The notes under the pieces are model-generated. The model was not told the DNA's origin. It searched no databases and saw only the letters and a list, made by a program, of their open reading frames with translations. Shown here piece after piece: positions 44,690 to 57,395 of a stretch of 64,000 nucleotides of DNA. How positions within the stretch are numbered: position 1 is the stretch's first letter; the number at the start of each line of letters is the position of its first letter. This DNA comes from Cercospora beticola (Eukaryota > Ascomycota > Dothideomycetes > Mycosphaerellales > Mycosphaerellaceae), in NCBI RefSeq assembly GCF_033473495.1, contig NC_088939.1, positions 3,472,001-3,536,000 on the forward strand, written 5' to 3'. Position numbers and translations under genes: made by a program.

Positions 44690-47600
44690 ATATATATAAT
44701 AGTATAAAAAAAAATATAAATAGCAAAGACGAAGTAACTACTAGCGATAGCTAGCAAACTAAAGAGATAGATAGAAGGGCCTCTAGTAATAGTAGCGAGG
44801 AGATAGGTAGTTAACTAAGGCCTCCGCTAGCGACGCTAAAGGTTACTCCGAAGAGCGTAATATACTCTATAAACCTAGTAACTACTATACTAATATACTA
44901 GATATAAATAGACCTAATAGATAGACTTAATAGAGCTAGATAGGTCCTCGAGACCGAAACCTTTTTACTTAAGGACTCTATCCTCTCTACTTTCTACGAC
45001 GCGTACGAAGTCGCGTCTCTACTCCTTCTCCGCTCTATCTAGAGCGACCGAATCGACTAGCTTACTAAAGAGGTAAGTAAACTCGCTACTATAATACGCG
45101 TAGTAACTCTAAAGACTACCTCTCTAGCGACTATCGAAAGAGAATAGGATACGTACTATATACCTATAGTTAGCTATATAACTATAATCTAAGTACTAGA
45201 AGAAAAGAAACGTAAAGCTCTAAAGAAAAGGTCCTATATAGATATTCTTAAGAGTATTAAAACTATAGGTAGTAATATAGTCGGAGTCTAGAAAACTCGC
45301 GATAGAGTAAGAGTATTCGTAGCTAGCGAGGCTAGCCTAAAGGAACTAGAAAAAGACGAAAAGTAGGTAACGGTTTACTTTAGAAAGTCGGTAAGAATAG
45401 AGAAGAGTAGCTTCTAGCTACTAGTATACGACGTACTAATAACTAGTATATAAATAAACGCGAACGATACGATCGTATAGTTTATCTAAAGTAATAGGAT
45501 ACTATACTCTAGCTTAGTTATCGAACGGGCCTTCTTTCTAAAAAGCCTAGCCTATAGAGTAGATAGGAAGATAACGAGCGTAGTTATCGAAGTAAATAAT
45601 ATCGAAACGGCTAGAGAAATCCGCCTACGAGGTATTACCTACGAGAGGTACTTCCGGATAGTCGAACTATACTCCTCGAAGTATAGACCTATATAATATA
45701 GGAAATATATATAATAGAGCTATATCGAGAAGTACTATAAGATAGAAGTAGAGTATAGGAAGTACGTAGGGAAATACGAGATAAGTATATATATAGCTAG
45801 TAGTAATAAGTATACTAACTATAGAGGGAAATACGTAGTATAGTAGTTAGAATACTAGGTAAAATAGATATAGAAGGAGAAGGTATAGAGAGCCTATACT
45901 ATACTATATAATATCCTCGACCGAATAACGATAAAGATAAGCCTAATAATAGAGAGTATAGCTCTACTACTACTTCTACTACTACTACCGGTACCTATAT
46001 ACGATACGGGAGATAAGCGCCTAAGAGCGGAGTCCCCGATAGATATAATACCGGCTAGGCGAGAGCTAGAGAGGCCGAGGAACGCAGATATTATATAGAT
46101 AGTAAGAGACCGTAGCTAGAGTAAGATTACGAGCTTTACGGGAAGTAAAGACTATACCTTCGACGTATATATCTCCCTCTCTAGCGCGCCTAAAACCTTA
46201 CGATATATAATACCGACTAGGAACCTAATAGATAATAATATAGTAGACGATAATAAATAGTATACCTACTCTTACTATCCTATAGTATAATATAAACTAT
46301 AGTAGAAACAAAGTAATAATCCTCTTTCTATAAGTACTCGACCCGAAGAGATACTATATAGTCGCTATTTAAGAACCTTAGATTAATCTATCTACGAAAC
46401 TAATATTCTAAATACTAGAGTACTATTATATTATCTCTAGATCGGGAACTACGAGAACGTATACGTATATCTCTAAAGAAATCGACCTCTAGACGTAGAA
46501 AGCTATAATAGTAGAAGACGATATCGTTATAGTTAAGGTCGAAATATACTACGAAAGTATAGTAGTTCTTAACTACTATAATCTACTATAACTAATAGAG
46601 AGTTACGAAAAGAGAACGCTTCTAACTATCGAGAGACTCCTCGAGGATAAATAGTAGTTTATAATAGTCGGAGACTTTAACCTATACTACTCGGACTAGT
46701 TAGAAGATAACTCTCGACTATACTAGATAGTATTAAAGCTAAGAGCTATTATAGAAACTAACGACGTATAACTAGCTATACCTAAGGGACTTATTACCTA
46801 GGAATCTCCGAGAAGCTAATAGATACTAGATCTCTCGTAGGTTAGTAGAGATATCTTCCTTAGCCTTACTTAGTATAAAGTAGAAAAGGAACTAGATTAT
46901 AGCTCCGACTACTAGCCTATAGCTATCGAACTCCTCCTATCCTATAAGTATACCTAACGTAAGCCGCGCCTATAATAGAAGAAGGCCGACTAGGAAGAGG
47001 TTAGAGAAGGTATAAGAGCGACTACGAATAAAATTACTACTCGACGCTTAGACTCTACGACGGATATTAGTAGAATAGCCGTCGACCTAACTATTACGAT
47101 TACGCTCGTAATCCGGGCAAAAGTACCGGTCGTAAAACTCTTACTATACGCTACTATATAGTAGACTACGGAATATAGCTATCTTACGAAATAGGCCTAC
47201 TAAGTAAAGCGAGCGTAGCGAAGGAGTAGAGACGTTCTTAACTACGTCCTATACCGAAAGGCCGAGAACGTAAAAAAAAGACAAATTCGACGCGATATAA
47301 TATAAGTATAGCGAGTAACCGTCCGAGAAGTTATAGCCGATAATAGCAAAGTATAGAAACTAGCGAAATAGGCGAAATAACCGAAACAAGCTACTCTCCT
47401 CTAATTCCCTTCTATTCGATCCTAAAGTAGCTACCTATAAGATAGCGATAAGGGCAAAGCGAGAGCTCTAGTAGCACACTTCTTCCCGCTACTAGTTAAT
47501 ATAGACCTAAGCGATATCTAGCTAGTTTAAACCCTAATAATCCCTATCGACTAAGAGATTATAATAGAAGACGTACTTAAGGCGATAAAACGACTTCCGA

Positions 47601-48814
47601 AAAATAAAGTACCTAGCCCGAATATAATTCTAAACGAACTCCTTAAGGCGTATACTAGTATACTCGCCCTAGCTCTATCTAATATCTTCTCTATATATAC
47701 GAGACTAGGCTTCTACTCCGAAACGTAGAAAGACTTAACTATAGTAGTTCTATAAAAGCTCTAAAAACCGGACTATATAGAGGCTAAGTTATACCGACCG
47801 ATCGCCCTACTTAATATAATAGTAAAGCTTCTAGAAGCTATTATCGCTCGACGTATATTAGCTATTACGGAAGAAAGAGACCTACTCCTAGTAATATAGA
47901 TAGGAGCCCGACTAAACTACTCTATCCTATCTATACTAGAGTTAATAACCGAATAGATCTATACGGCGTAGAGCTACCCGAAGCCGAAGGTAGTATTAAT
48001 ACTCTACCTAGATATCTCCGGCGCCTTCGATAAAGTCTTATACGACTACCTTATCTATATTCTACGCTAGAAAGGCTTCCTACTATAGCTAATATACTTC
48101 GTTACGTTATTTCTTACGGACCGTACGACGAGCCTCCGACTCGGTAACGCTATAAGTAGCAAATAAGCGATAATAATAGGAATCCTATAGAGGTCTACTC
48201 TATTACTAATCCTATTTCTATTTTTTGCGTCCGAACTCCTCCTATAGCTAGAGAGTAGAGAGATAATAGAGATAGAGTTCGTCGACGATATAGATATACT
48301 AGTAGTCGGTACTACGACCGAGAGAAACTATAAAAGGCTAGAATAGGCCTATAAGAAGTACTATACCTAGGCCGAGCAATATAGAGCTAAGTTTGCCTCC
48401 GATAAATACTAGCTAATCTATTTTATAAGGAAGAGAAAATAGAATAAAATAGTAAAAGTTACGATCGTAGAGTTTAACGGCGAACTAGTAGAATTACTAT
48501 ACTTCCTAGAGATCTAGGTAGACTCGAAGCTTAACTAGAAGGCGAATATAGAAGCTACTATATAAAAGGTAAGGGCGACTACTAAGGTACTATAGAGACT
48601 CTTATAGTCTATATAGAGAGCCGACCTACTCTATATAAGACAAATATATAATATAATTATACGAACTATACTTATATATAGTAGACTAGTATAGGCGATA
48701 TAATAGCGAACGAACGTATAACTCTTCGAAGTCGCCTAGAATATTAACCTACGCCGAATCGCCGGAGCCTACTATACTATACCGGTAGACGCGCTACGCC
48801 GCGAAATAGGCACC
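44690..48814 (+). mobile_element. Tad-like LINE, 5' part (ORF1 and most of ORF2), RIP-degraded
   Basis: ORF1 (about 44,690-46,250) ends in zinc-knuckle-like text (EKYYKIEVEYRKYVGKYEIS; Cys now Tyr). ORF2 has an endonuclease with IIVGDFNLYYSDQ (46,660-46,700; GDFN conserved), then a reverse transcriptase with LNELLKAY, YLDISGAFDKVLYDYLIYI and IEFVDDIDILVVG (the catalytic DD remains). Domain order gag-like, endonuclease, reverse transcriptase is that of Tad-type non-LTR elements of ascomycetes. ORF2 is cut at 48,814 by a gypsy element and continues at 55,963. Confidence 0.85.
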
Positions 48815-48996
48815 TATAATAGTATATAATATCGTAGTAGAATAGAAGTCGTAAGATAAGGTATCTAAGGAGAGCGCGAGAGAACGCGCGACTAAATATA
48901 AGAAACGCGTCGCGGAACGTACCGTACTACGATATATATACGGCGTTACGTGCCGTTAAGACCGTTTACTACTATATCGTAGGCGAGGTCGTAATA
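48815..48996 (-). repeat. LTR of the gypsy element (left in window)
   Basis: 182 bp, from TATAATAGTATATAAT to GGTCGTAATA. It differs from the partner mainly at C/T and G/A sites (for example TACCGTACTACG versus TACTATACCGCG). Confidence 0.85.
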
Positions 48997-51900
48997 CTAC
49001 TTCTCTCTAAACCTATCTCTATCCTTAGAGGTAGAGGTTAACTAATTAGAGCCTTAGAAATACCTCTAACTTATTATTAGCCGTACTAAACGCCCTATTT
49101 GCTAATCTAAACTCCCTAATCTAAGTCCTACTATTCTAGCGTATCGCTAACTTAGCCTATCTAGTACTTATACGCGTAGTCTACTATATCGTACTCGTTA
49201 CTAGCCTCTACTAGGCAACTACTAGTCTCTACTAGTATACTCGTACTAGAAGTACTACTCTAAGAACTAGCGCTTCTATATAGGTCTAAACTTAGTATAG
49301 GTACCTACTAATCCCCTTAGAGCCTTAGCGTAAAGTAGCTTGCCCGTATCGTAGCGTAGTCTAGAGTCGAGATAGTGCTCGCTCGTATAGAAGCTAAAGC
49401 CGACGAACGTATTATACGTCGCGTCTCTACGCTCGGAGTAATACGCTAATCCTTACTAGGTTTACTAAACTCCTTTACTTCTATCGCCTAGTTAGAGTTA
49501 GAGTATATAGATATACTATCGAGTTGCCTCGTATAAAACGCTACTAGTTCTTCGGATATACTTTAAAGAGATTCTATAGGCTCCTAAGTTAGCTTAGTAT
49601 AACCCGTCTATTTTACCTTAAATATTAGCCTCGGCTCTCTACCTAGCTATCTCTATTATCCGCGTACTAGTTACCGAATAGTACTATTAGTAATCTCTTT
49701 AACCTTCTATTCTTCCTCTATTCTATCTTCTCGCGAGACTTCGATCGGTAGTAGTAGGCCGGTTACTAGCGAGTCTTACCCTAGTAGCGGATCGTTATCG
49801 GCTTTATATAAGAGGTTAGAGTAGAAGACTAGGTATTTCTAAATATCGGGTAGCAGATTAACGCGGTAGGCGTTACGTAGAAGTACTTCTAGCACTTTAT
49901 ACGGCCTAGAGAATTTAAAGTCGAGTTTCTTAGCGGGTCTATACGTCGACTAATTCTTAGTACTAATATAAATAAGGTTACCTACTTAGTAAGTAGAGGC
50001 AGGCAGCCTATATTAGTTAGTATTATCGGCTTAAAGCACTTATACTAAGTATATATTCTATCGAACGAACTCGTAAATCTAGTTTAGCCGCGTACTATAT
50101 ATATTAGCGGCTATAAAGTCGATTCGAGGCTAGCCTAGTAGAATTACTCTATACGCGGCTTTAGTATTAGCTAAGTTAGTACTACTAGCTAGGCGTAGAT
50201 TATAACTATAGTTAGCGAAGAACGGTAAGACTATTATAACTTTAGAAGCGTAGTTATTAATCGCAAACTCGGCTATAGGTAGGAAATCTACCTAGTCTAT
50301 CTAAGTATAATTATAGAACGAACGAAGGTACTATTCTAGTCCTTTATTAGAGTTCTTAGACTATCTATCGGTTTCGGAGTAGAACGCTATAGATAGTTTC
50401 TACTTAATTCCTAGAATCGTACTAACTCTTTTAAAGAACGTCGAAAGCTAGTTAGTACCTCTATCGATTACTATAGTTTAGTATAGCCTATACTATAATA
50501 TAACGTATTTAATAAATAGGCGAGCTACGTATTTAGCGTTAAGCTTCTAGGCTAGTACGAAATGTCTCTCCTTTATTAAATAGTCTATAATTATTAGAAT
50601 ATTCTTATAAGTAACTCCCTTAACGCTTTTACTTAGTAGTAGGTCGACGATAAAGTCTATAGCTATATCCTACTATAGTTTATATAGTACCGGCAATAGT
50701 ACTAGGAGTCTACTATATACTTAGTAGGTTGCCTTCGTTATACGATATACCTTATAATTACGGATATAGCGCTTAACTATCTATTAGGCGTATAGCTATA
50801 TATACGTCCTCGTAACTAGTTCGAATGTCTTCGCGATACCCGGGTAGCCTACGAGAGTAGTATTATAATAGCTACGAATAATCTCTATACGAGCGAGATA
50901 TATCGTTTCGGAGTTAGTCGGCGAGATTAGTAAGCTTAACTCGCCGTAGTAGTTAGTAATAAAAAACCTATCTTATTATAGCCGGACTAACGCTTAATCG
51001 ATCTTATACCGACGTAGTATATCTACTATTTCGCCTTTCTAGAATTACTATAAGGCTTAAAGAACTACCGGCTCCTAGTATAGTTATTCTATTATTTTAG
51101 ATAGTAGAGAGAGTTCTAGAATATCCTCTTTAAGGGTTATTATAGCTACTACGAGTAGGTTAAGGCGGTATTCCGGAAGTAGTACCTAATTCTAATACTA
51201 ATTTCGTAGGTTATCTAGAGACGATAGGAGGTCCTAGGATCTCCTCGTTAAGCTATTAGGTTTAGTACCTTAAACGCTAGGTCTATATATAATCTTAAAG
51301 TTAAATTGCGATAAGAACTTAGCCTATCTCGCTTATCGACGATTAAGCTATTTAGTCGTTATAAAATACTTAAAGTTCTTATAGTCGGATAGTACTTAGA
51401 TATGTTTATCGTCCTAGAAACGCTCGAAGTCGCTATCTTCTTCCCCTCTCTCTATTATAAGTTTAGGGCGCTATTCTTTAAAAGCTTATACGATTACTAG
51501 TAACTTCTTATCGTAGATCTCGTAGTTATATTCCGCTAGTAATATCTTCTTAGATATATACGCTACTAGGTACTATATACCTATATCCGGGTTTTGCTAA
51601 GAGAGTACTACGGCTATAATAAAATCGGAAGTATCTATTTCTAGTATTATCTTCTAGCTAGGTCGGAATAGAGCTAGTACTAGCGCCTTAAGGAACGCGA
51701 CCTTTAGTACTTAGAAGGTAGCCTCGTACTTAGTCGTCTAGTTAAATAGTACGTACTTCTTTTTATCGGACGTACTATTAGCCTCCTTCTTAGTAAGAGC
51801 GGTTAGCGGCGCTACTAGTTTGCCGAACTTATCGATAAACTTATAGTAGAAATTCGCAAACTCTAAGAATACTTAAATATCTTTAACGTAGCTAGGTGTT

Positions 51901-54900
51901 TGCTAATCTTATATAGCTTAAACCTTCTCTAGGTCTATTCTAACGCTATTACGACTAATAATTATACTAAGGTACTTAGTTTTATATACGAAGAACTTAT
52001 ACTTATTAATATCTAGCTATAAGCTAGCGGCTCGAAGCCTCTCTATTACGCGACGAATATACTATATATACTATTCGCGTAAATTAGAGAAGACGAGATA
52101 GTTATCTAGGTAGGCTAAGTAGAAGTTATTAAGGAACTCTCTTAGCGTATTATTAATATAACTTTAGAAAGTACCTAGTACGTTATAAAGGCTAAAGGGC
52201 ATTACTATATACTTAAACTATCCGTATCTAGTAGTAAATACTATCTTCTATTTATCTCTAGTAGCGACGCGGATATAGTTAAACGCTATAATTACGTCTA
52301 TCTTAGTAAACTACTCCTTTCCGGCAATCCGGTCGAGAGTTTCCTAGACTAAGAGTATTAGGTAGCGCGACTTAATTATTAGTACGTTTAAACCCCGATA
52401 ATTAAGGTATATATAGAGTCCTCCGTTCGGCTTCTTAACGATAAGAACTAGTACTACGGCGGGAGATACGGAAGCGCGTATATTGCCCTTCTCGAGCTAG
52501 TTATTAATCTATTTCTTAATTACCTTATTCTACTACTATAATATCGAGTAAGGTCGTTTAAATAGTAGAATAGCGCCTTCCTTAAGCTTAATTTTATAAT
52601 CTAAGCCGGGACGGTACGGTAGTAGCTTATCGGCTTCGCGCCTATCGAATAGGTCGGTAAAGTCTTAGTATTCTATTAGTAGGCGGTCTATAATCGCTTT
52701 TAGATCTACCTAGTTTATAGTACTAGTTATAAACTTCTTAAAGTCGGCCGTAGCTATAGCGTTAGTATACGCTTGCCTAACGTATTAATTAATTACGATC
52801 GTAGCGGAACCTCCTCGGTATAGTATAGTTTAAGACTTAATCGTCCTTATTGCGTATATAGTTAGGCTATCGAGAGGTACTTAACGCCTCTCGTCTAGTC
52901 CGGCTATCTATATTACGTAAACCTTAGTTCCTTATTAACGCGCTATACGATATAGCGCGGTCGGACTAATCTCTTTAATATCGGTAACTAAGTTACTACT
53001 AGAGATATACTCGCTAGAAACTTCTATAGAGTAGTATACTATATATTCTCGGTAGTCTTTATATAGGAAGGTAATATAATTATCTAGCTATATAATATTA
53101 GGATTATATTAGTTAAACTATCCTTTTCTAAGTACGAGGTCGTACGTAGAGCTTAAATATATAATAAACGCGTAGAATAGCTCCCTATAGTCGCTAATAT
53201 CTAGTTTAACTTCGGCGACGGCTATAATATCTAATAGAGCGGTAACTTCCGACTCTAGTCTAAGCTTCTTAGCCTATTCGAGTAGAATTAAAGGGAAATT
53301 GTTTTTATATACGAAAGATAAGTTAATATAACGAGAGTTTGTACCGTAGTTAAAGTAGGCCTTAGCCTAGATACTATTTACTATAGTATCTATAATAAAC
53401 TAGTCGGTAATCTCTAGTATTACTCTAAGGCTCTTAGCTATACCTAATATAGTAAGTAAGTATACCTTTAGTATCTTCTTTTCCTATATATTAACTTTAT
53501 CGCTATAACCTCTACTCGTCGTACTCGAGAGGAGGTCTAGGTATTTCCCTAGTTCTAAGTAGTACCGGTAGTATTACTAGTAGTATTACTAGCGCTAGAG
53601 CCTATAGTTATAGCGTTAGCGTTAGGGCCCGTATACTTCTTAAGAACGTAAGTAGGATTACGAGAGTAGTAATCCGGTTCGCGGTAGTAGAGATAGTAAC
53701 TACTATAGATTAAACCGGCGCGCTAGTCCTCGGATAGAGACTTTAAGTTCTTATACTTATCGGGGAGGTCGGCGTACGAGAGCAGATTAGACGAGGACGT
53801 AGTATTACTACTACGTCTATTACTACGGTTACGACTATTACTACCGTTGCCGTTATTATTACTAGTATTATTATTGCCGGCGTTATTACTACTCTCCTTC
53901 TTAGAGTCCTTCTTATTCTAGTTAAGACGGGCAAAACTAGTCTCGATATTATATAGCTTATTAACGAGCTTCTTAAGGATAGTCGGCGGCGTACTATTAA
54001 CTAGTCGGTTCTAGTAATAATAATAAAGTAAATTCTCGAGTATCTATATCTCGATCTCCTTAGTTATAGCGACGTAGGAGTATAGGCTCTAGAACTTAGT
54101 ATAGTACTTAGAGAATAGTTAACTCTCCTTCTACTTAAGCTTAGATATATCTATAAAAGACTTACTAGTAACGTCGCGCTAGCTATAGCGCTCGACTAGG
54201 AAGATAAGTATCTCGTCGATAGAAGTAAATAAGTTAGTAATAGAGCTCTTTTAAACGAACGAGAAGAGGCGAGTATTAATACGGAGTTCGAGTAGTACGC
54301 GAACGTCGCCCTTAGTCGTAGTAAGGAGCTAAGTTATAGCCCGATCGGCTAATTAGAAAACGGTATTTGCTAGGAAGTAGTCTACGTTAAGAAGCTACTC
54401 GTCGAATAGAGGCTTACTATCTATACTAAACTTCTCTAGGTAACGGATACTACGAGCTATCTAAATACCGATCCTAAGAAGGAGGTCGATCTATAATAGC
54501 GTCGTTACGGCCGAGTCTACGCCTAGTATCTTAAAGCGAGGTATCTTATAGGTACTATTATAGTCGCGGCTATAAAGTAGGTCGCGGCTATTACTACGAC
54601 GGCTACTACTACGGCCGCTATTACGAGGGCGGCTAGGTAGTCGGCTAGAGCTACGACTCGAATTAGAATCGGAGTTATTAGAACCTAGATTACTATACTA
54701 GTAGCGCGACTACGGAGATAGGGAACGACGGCGCGGACGCGTATTACGATCGGAGTCGCGACTACGGCTCTCGTCGATCTTCTTCTATAGCTTCTTATTA
54801 GCCTTACTTAGAGCGGCCTTCTCCTTTATTAGAGTAGTATTATCCTTCCTTAATATAGATAATATAAGATCTATATCCTAGCTCTCTACTAACTCTTACT

Positions 54901-55780
54901 CCTTAAGCTATATAATACGTACTTTAAGCTCCTCGATATTAGCTTCGAGGTTCTTACTATAGTTATAGTAATATTTAGCTATCTCCTTAAATTCGGTAAT
55001 ATTAGCTATAAGGTCTTTAACGACCTTCTTAGTAGTATTGTCGGACGAGAGGCCTATCGTATCTTCGAGTCGCTTCCTAGACTCTTCGAGGTTATCGCTA
55101 AGCTAGGTATTCTCGGCTTCGAGGCAGTCGGCTTAATAAGAGAAGGTATAGTACTTCTCTTAATTAAGGTTATACGTAGCTTAAAGACCTTCGAGTTACT
55201 AAAGAGCTATATAGTAATCGAAGTAAAGGTAACGAATAATAGTATATATACCTTCTAAGGTAGCTCGGACTTAGTTATAGAGCTTAAAGGCGCTTAGATT
55301 CTATAGCTAGTTAGTAGAGATATAGACTTCCTTACTAGTATTATCTTAGAAAGTAATCTTGTCTTATTTAGTAAGAGTAGGTTAGAACTCGAGAAGGTTA
55401 ATAGGTTCTTCTTCTAGTTCGGTAGCTTCTTCGATAGTAGCGAGTTATTCTTTAATAGCCTTCTATCGTTAAGCGAACTTGCTATCTAGGTCGCGGCTCT
55501 AGGTCTATAATTATAACTATAACTCGACGTAGTCGTTTAAAAGCGATACGTAGAAGGAGTAGCGGCAGCTATTCTTACTACTAATACTACTCGGCTTCGC
55601 TATTATTAAGATAACGAGCGGACTATAAACTATATACGTAAAAAGAGAGTCGCGCTTAATATAGCGACCTACTATATTTATACTATATACTATATAATTG
55701 TCGATATCGCGCTTTATCGTAGCGACTTACCGTAAACCGTAAACCGTATAAACCTAGTCGTATAGATTAGTCTTACGAAG

Positions 55781-55962
55781 TATAATAGTATATAATATCG
55801 TAGTAGAATAGAAGTCGTAAGATAAGGTATCTAAGGAGAGCGCGAGAGAACGCGCGACTAAATATAAGAAACGCGTCGCGGAACGTACTATACCGCGATA
55901 TATATACGGCGTTACGTGCTATTAAGACCGTTTACTACTATATCGTAGGCGAGGTCGTAATA
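55781..55962 (-). repeat. LTR of the gypsy element (right in window)
   Basis: Same length and almost the same sequence as the LTR at 48,815. Both LTRs retain CpG-rich motifs such as GCGCGAGAGAACGCGCG. Confidence 0.85.
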
Positions 55963-56690
55963 GTACTCTACTAATTAAAGACTACCTATATAAGAAGACG
56001 TCCTAGTATATCTAGAAGATAGAAAACCTAATAGTAACGGAATATATATAGCGTTAGTACTATAAGATTAGAAACTCGTACTACCGATAATATATAGAAG
56101 ATCTTCTCTAAATAAGTAATACTTAACTCGGCTACGATATATAGGAAGAAGCGTAGCCTAACGAAGTACTAAATAGATACGATATCCGATATCTCTAGTA
56201 GAAGGAAAGCTAGAGAACCGTAGTAGTCTAACGACGGGAGATAGACCTATAGGCGCCCTCTATATAGTATATATAGACGAGAGAAGACAATAACCGATAC
56301 TAGAAATATAAAGGGCTCTCCTACTCTAAGAGTACGGCCGTAATACTACTCCGAATAGAGTATATCGGGCTTAATATATACCTATATACGAGGAATATCC
56401 TAGAGTTCGATAGCCTAGTATACGAGTATAGAGTAAGACGATAAACGGAGAAATATATCCTACTCTAGTACCCGAATATAGTATAGAGTAGGAACGAGTT
56501 TATCCGATTAATAGAGAGTATAAATATATAGACTATACTATTAACTACGAGAGGGATAAAACTAGTAGTATAACGCCTAATAGTACTTAAGTACTTCTAA
56601 TAGTTCGTATAGGTAGAGGTAGAGCCGATAATAGAGTAGAGACGAGAGAGAGAGATAGGAAAAGAAGAGAGAGAGAAGAGCCTAGATCTA
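55963..56690 (+). mobile_element. Tad-like LINE, 3' part after the gypsy insertion
   Basis: The ORF2 frame resumes directly after the target duplication: DYLYKKTSQYIQKIENLIV, then YRQYIEDLLQISNTQLGYDI and a C-terminal Cys/His-type segment (YEYRVRRQTEKYILLQYPNI) of the kind that ends LINE ORF2 proteins. Joining the sequence before 48,815 to that from the duplication onward restores the frame. Confidence 0.8.
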
Positions 56691-57165
56691 AGGAAGAATA
56701 GATACTCGAGAATCGCTAATCTACGATCGTATATAACGATAACCCGATATCTAAGGGCGCTATAACGGGCGCGATATACGAAGTAAATAGAAGATAGGTT
56801 TTATATCGCGAGACTTTTCGCTCTCTAGATAAAGATATATAGATAGCTCTATATAGACCTAGATAGGAGCCGGTTTAGGAATATAAGACTTTATCTATCT
56901 ATATATTTAAGTATAGTAGTTATAAAGTTAGAATAAAGGATAGCTAATTATAAACTTATTATATACGTTAGTTTCTATCTCTTATATAGGCTAAAGTAGA
57001 GCTCTTCTCTAGATCTATTTTAAGTAGTATTCTCTTATAATATTAGCTATAGTCGTCGATCTCTTTTTCGCTACTCTATACTATACGTATATAGTCGTTA
57101 TATAGAGCTCTAGATTAGGTTATCTATTAATTAAAATTATTTATATAGATAAGAATATTACTAAC
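56691..57165. other. RIP-saturated spacer
   Basis: It probably includes the LINE 3' untranslated region and the flank of the next copia element. Nothing else is recognised. Confidence 0.4.
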
Positions 57166-57395
57166 TATTAGAAAGTATAGTCTAGTTAGATATTCTAAGA
57201 GATACCTTAGGAATTAGGATTAGGTAATATAGGTTATATAATACTATATTATATAACCTAGCTAATACCTATCTTAGGAGTAAGATATAACCTATAACTA
57301 ACTAATATAATTAACTCGGTTAGTTCCTACTTATCGCTTCTACTTCTACTATATTATACCTATCTAACGAGTATCTACGAGAATATATTTTAATA
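57166..57395 (+). repeat. 5' LTR of the CpG-poor copia element
   Basis: It begins TATTAGAAAGTATAG (TG start changed to TA) and ends TTTTAATA (from a CA end). It contains a near-palindrome TAGGTTATATAATAC / TATATTATATAACCTA around 57,230-57,262. Confidence 0.82.

Larger units (their letters stand above)
48815..55962 (-). mobile_element. Complete Ty3/gypsy retrotransposon nested in the LINE, RIP-degraded
   Basis: The LTRs are 48,815-48,996 and 55,781-55,962, both 182 bp, with TA..TA ends expected from TG..CA after RIP. Reading the minus strand: a gag knuckle (YYLYYREPDYYSRNPTY, Cys and His now Tyr, near 53,690), a protease region (NSRYINLSFVYKNNFPLILL), a reverse transcriptase with MPFSLYNVLGTF and YLDNYLVFSN (MPFGLxNAP and YLDD altered), and an integrase with IDFIVDLLLSKSVKGVTYKN and FAINNYA (about 50,200-50,700). 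Reverse transcriptase precedes integrase, as in Ty3/gypsy. The flanking 5 bp are GCACC and GTACT, one duplication with two C-to-T changes. Confidence 0.88.

Noticed and set aside
53743..53934. Minus-strand 63-codon frame rich in Val/Ile
   Set aside because: It lies inside the gypsy gag region in the wrong frame and is a product of low-complexity sequence.
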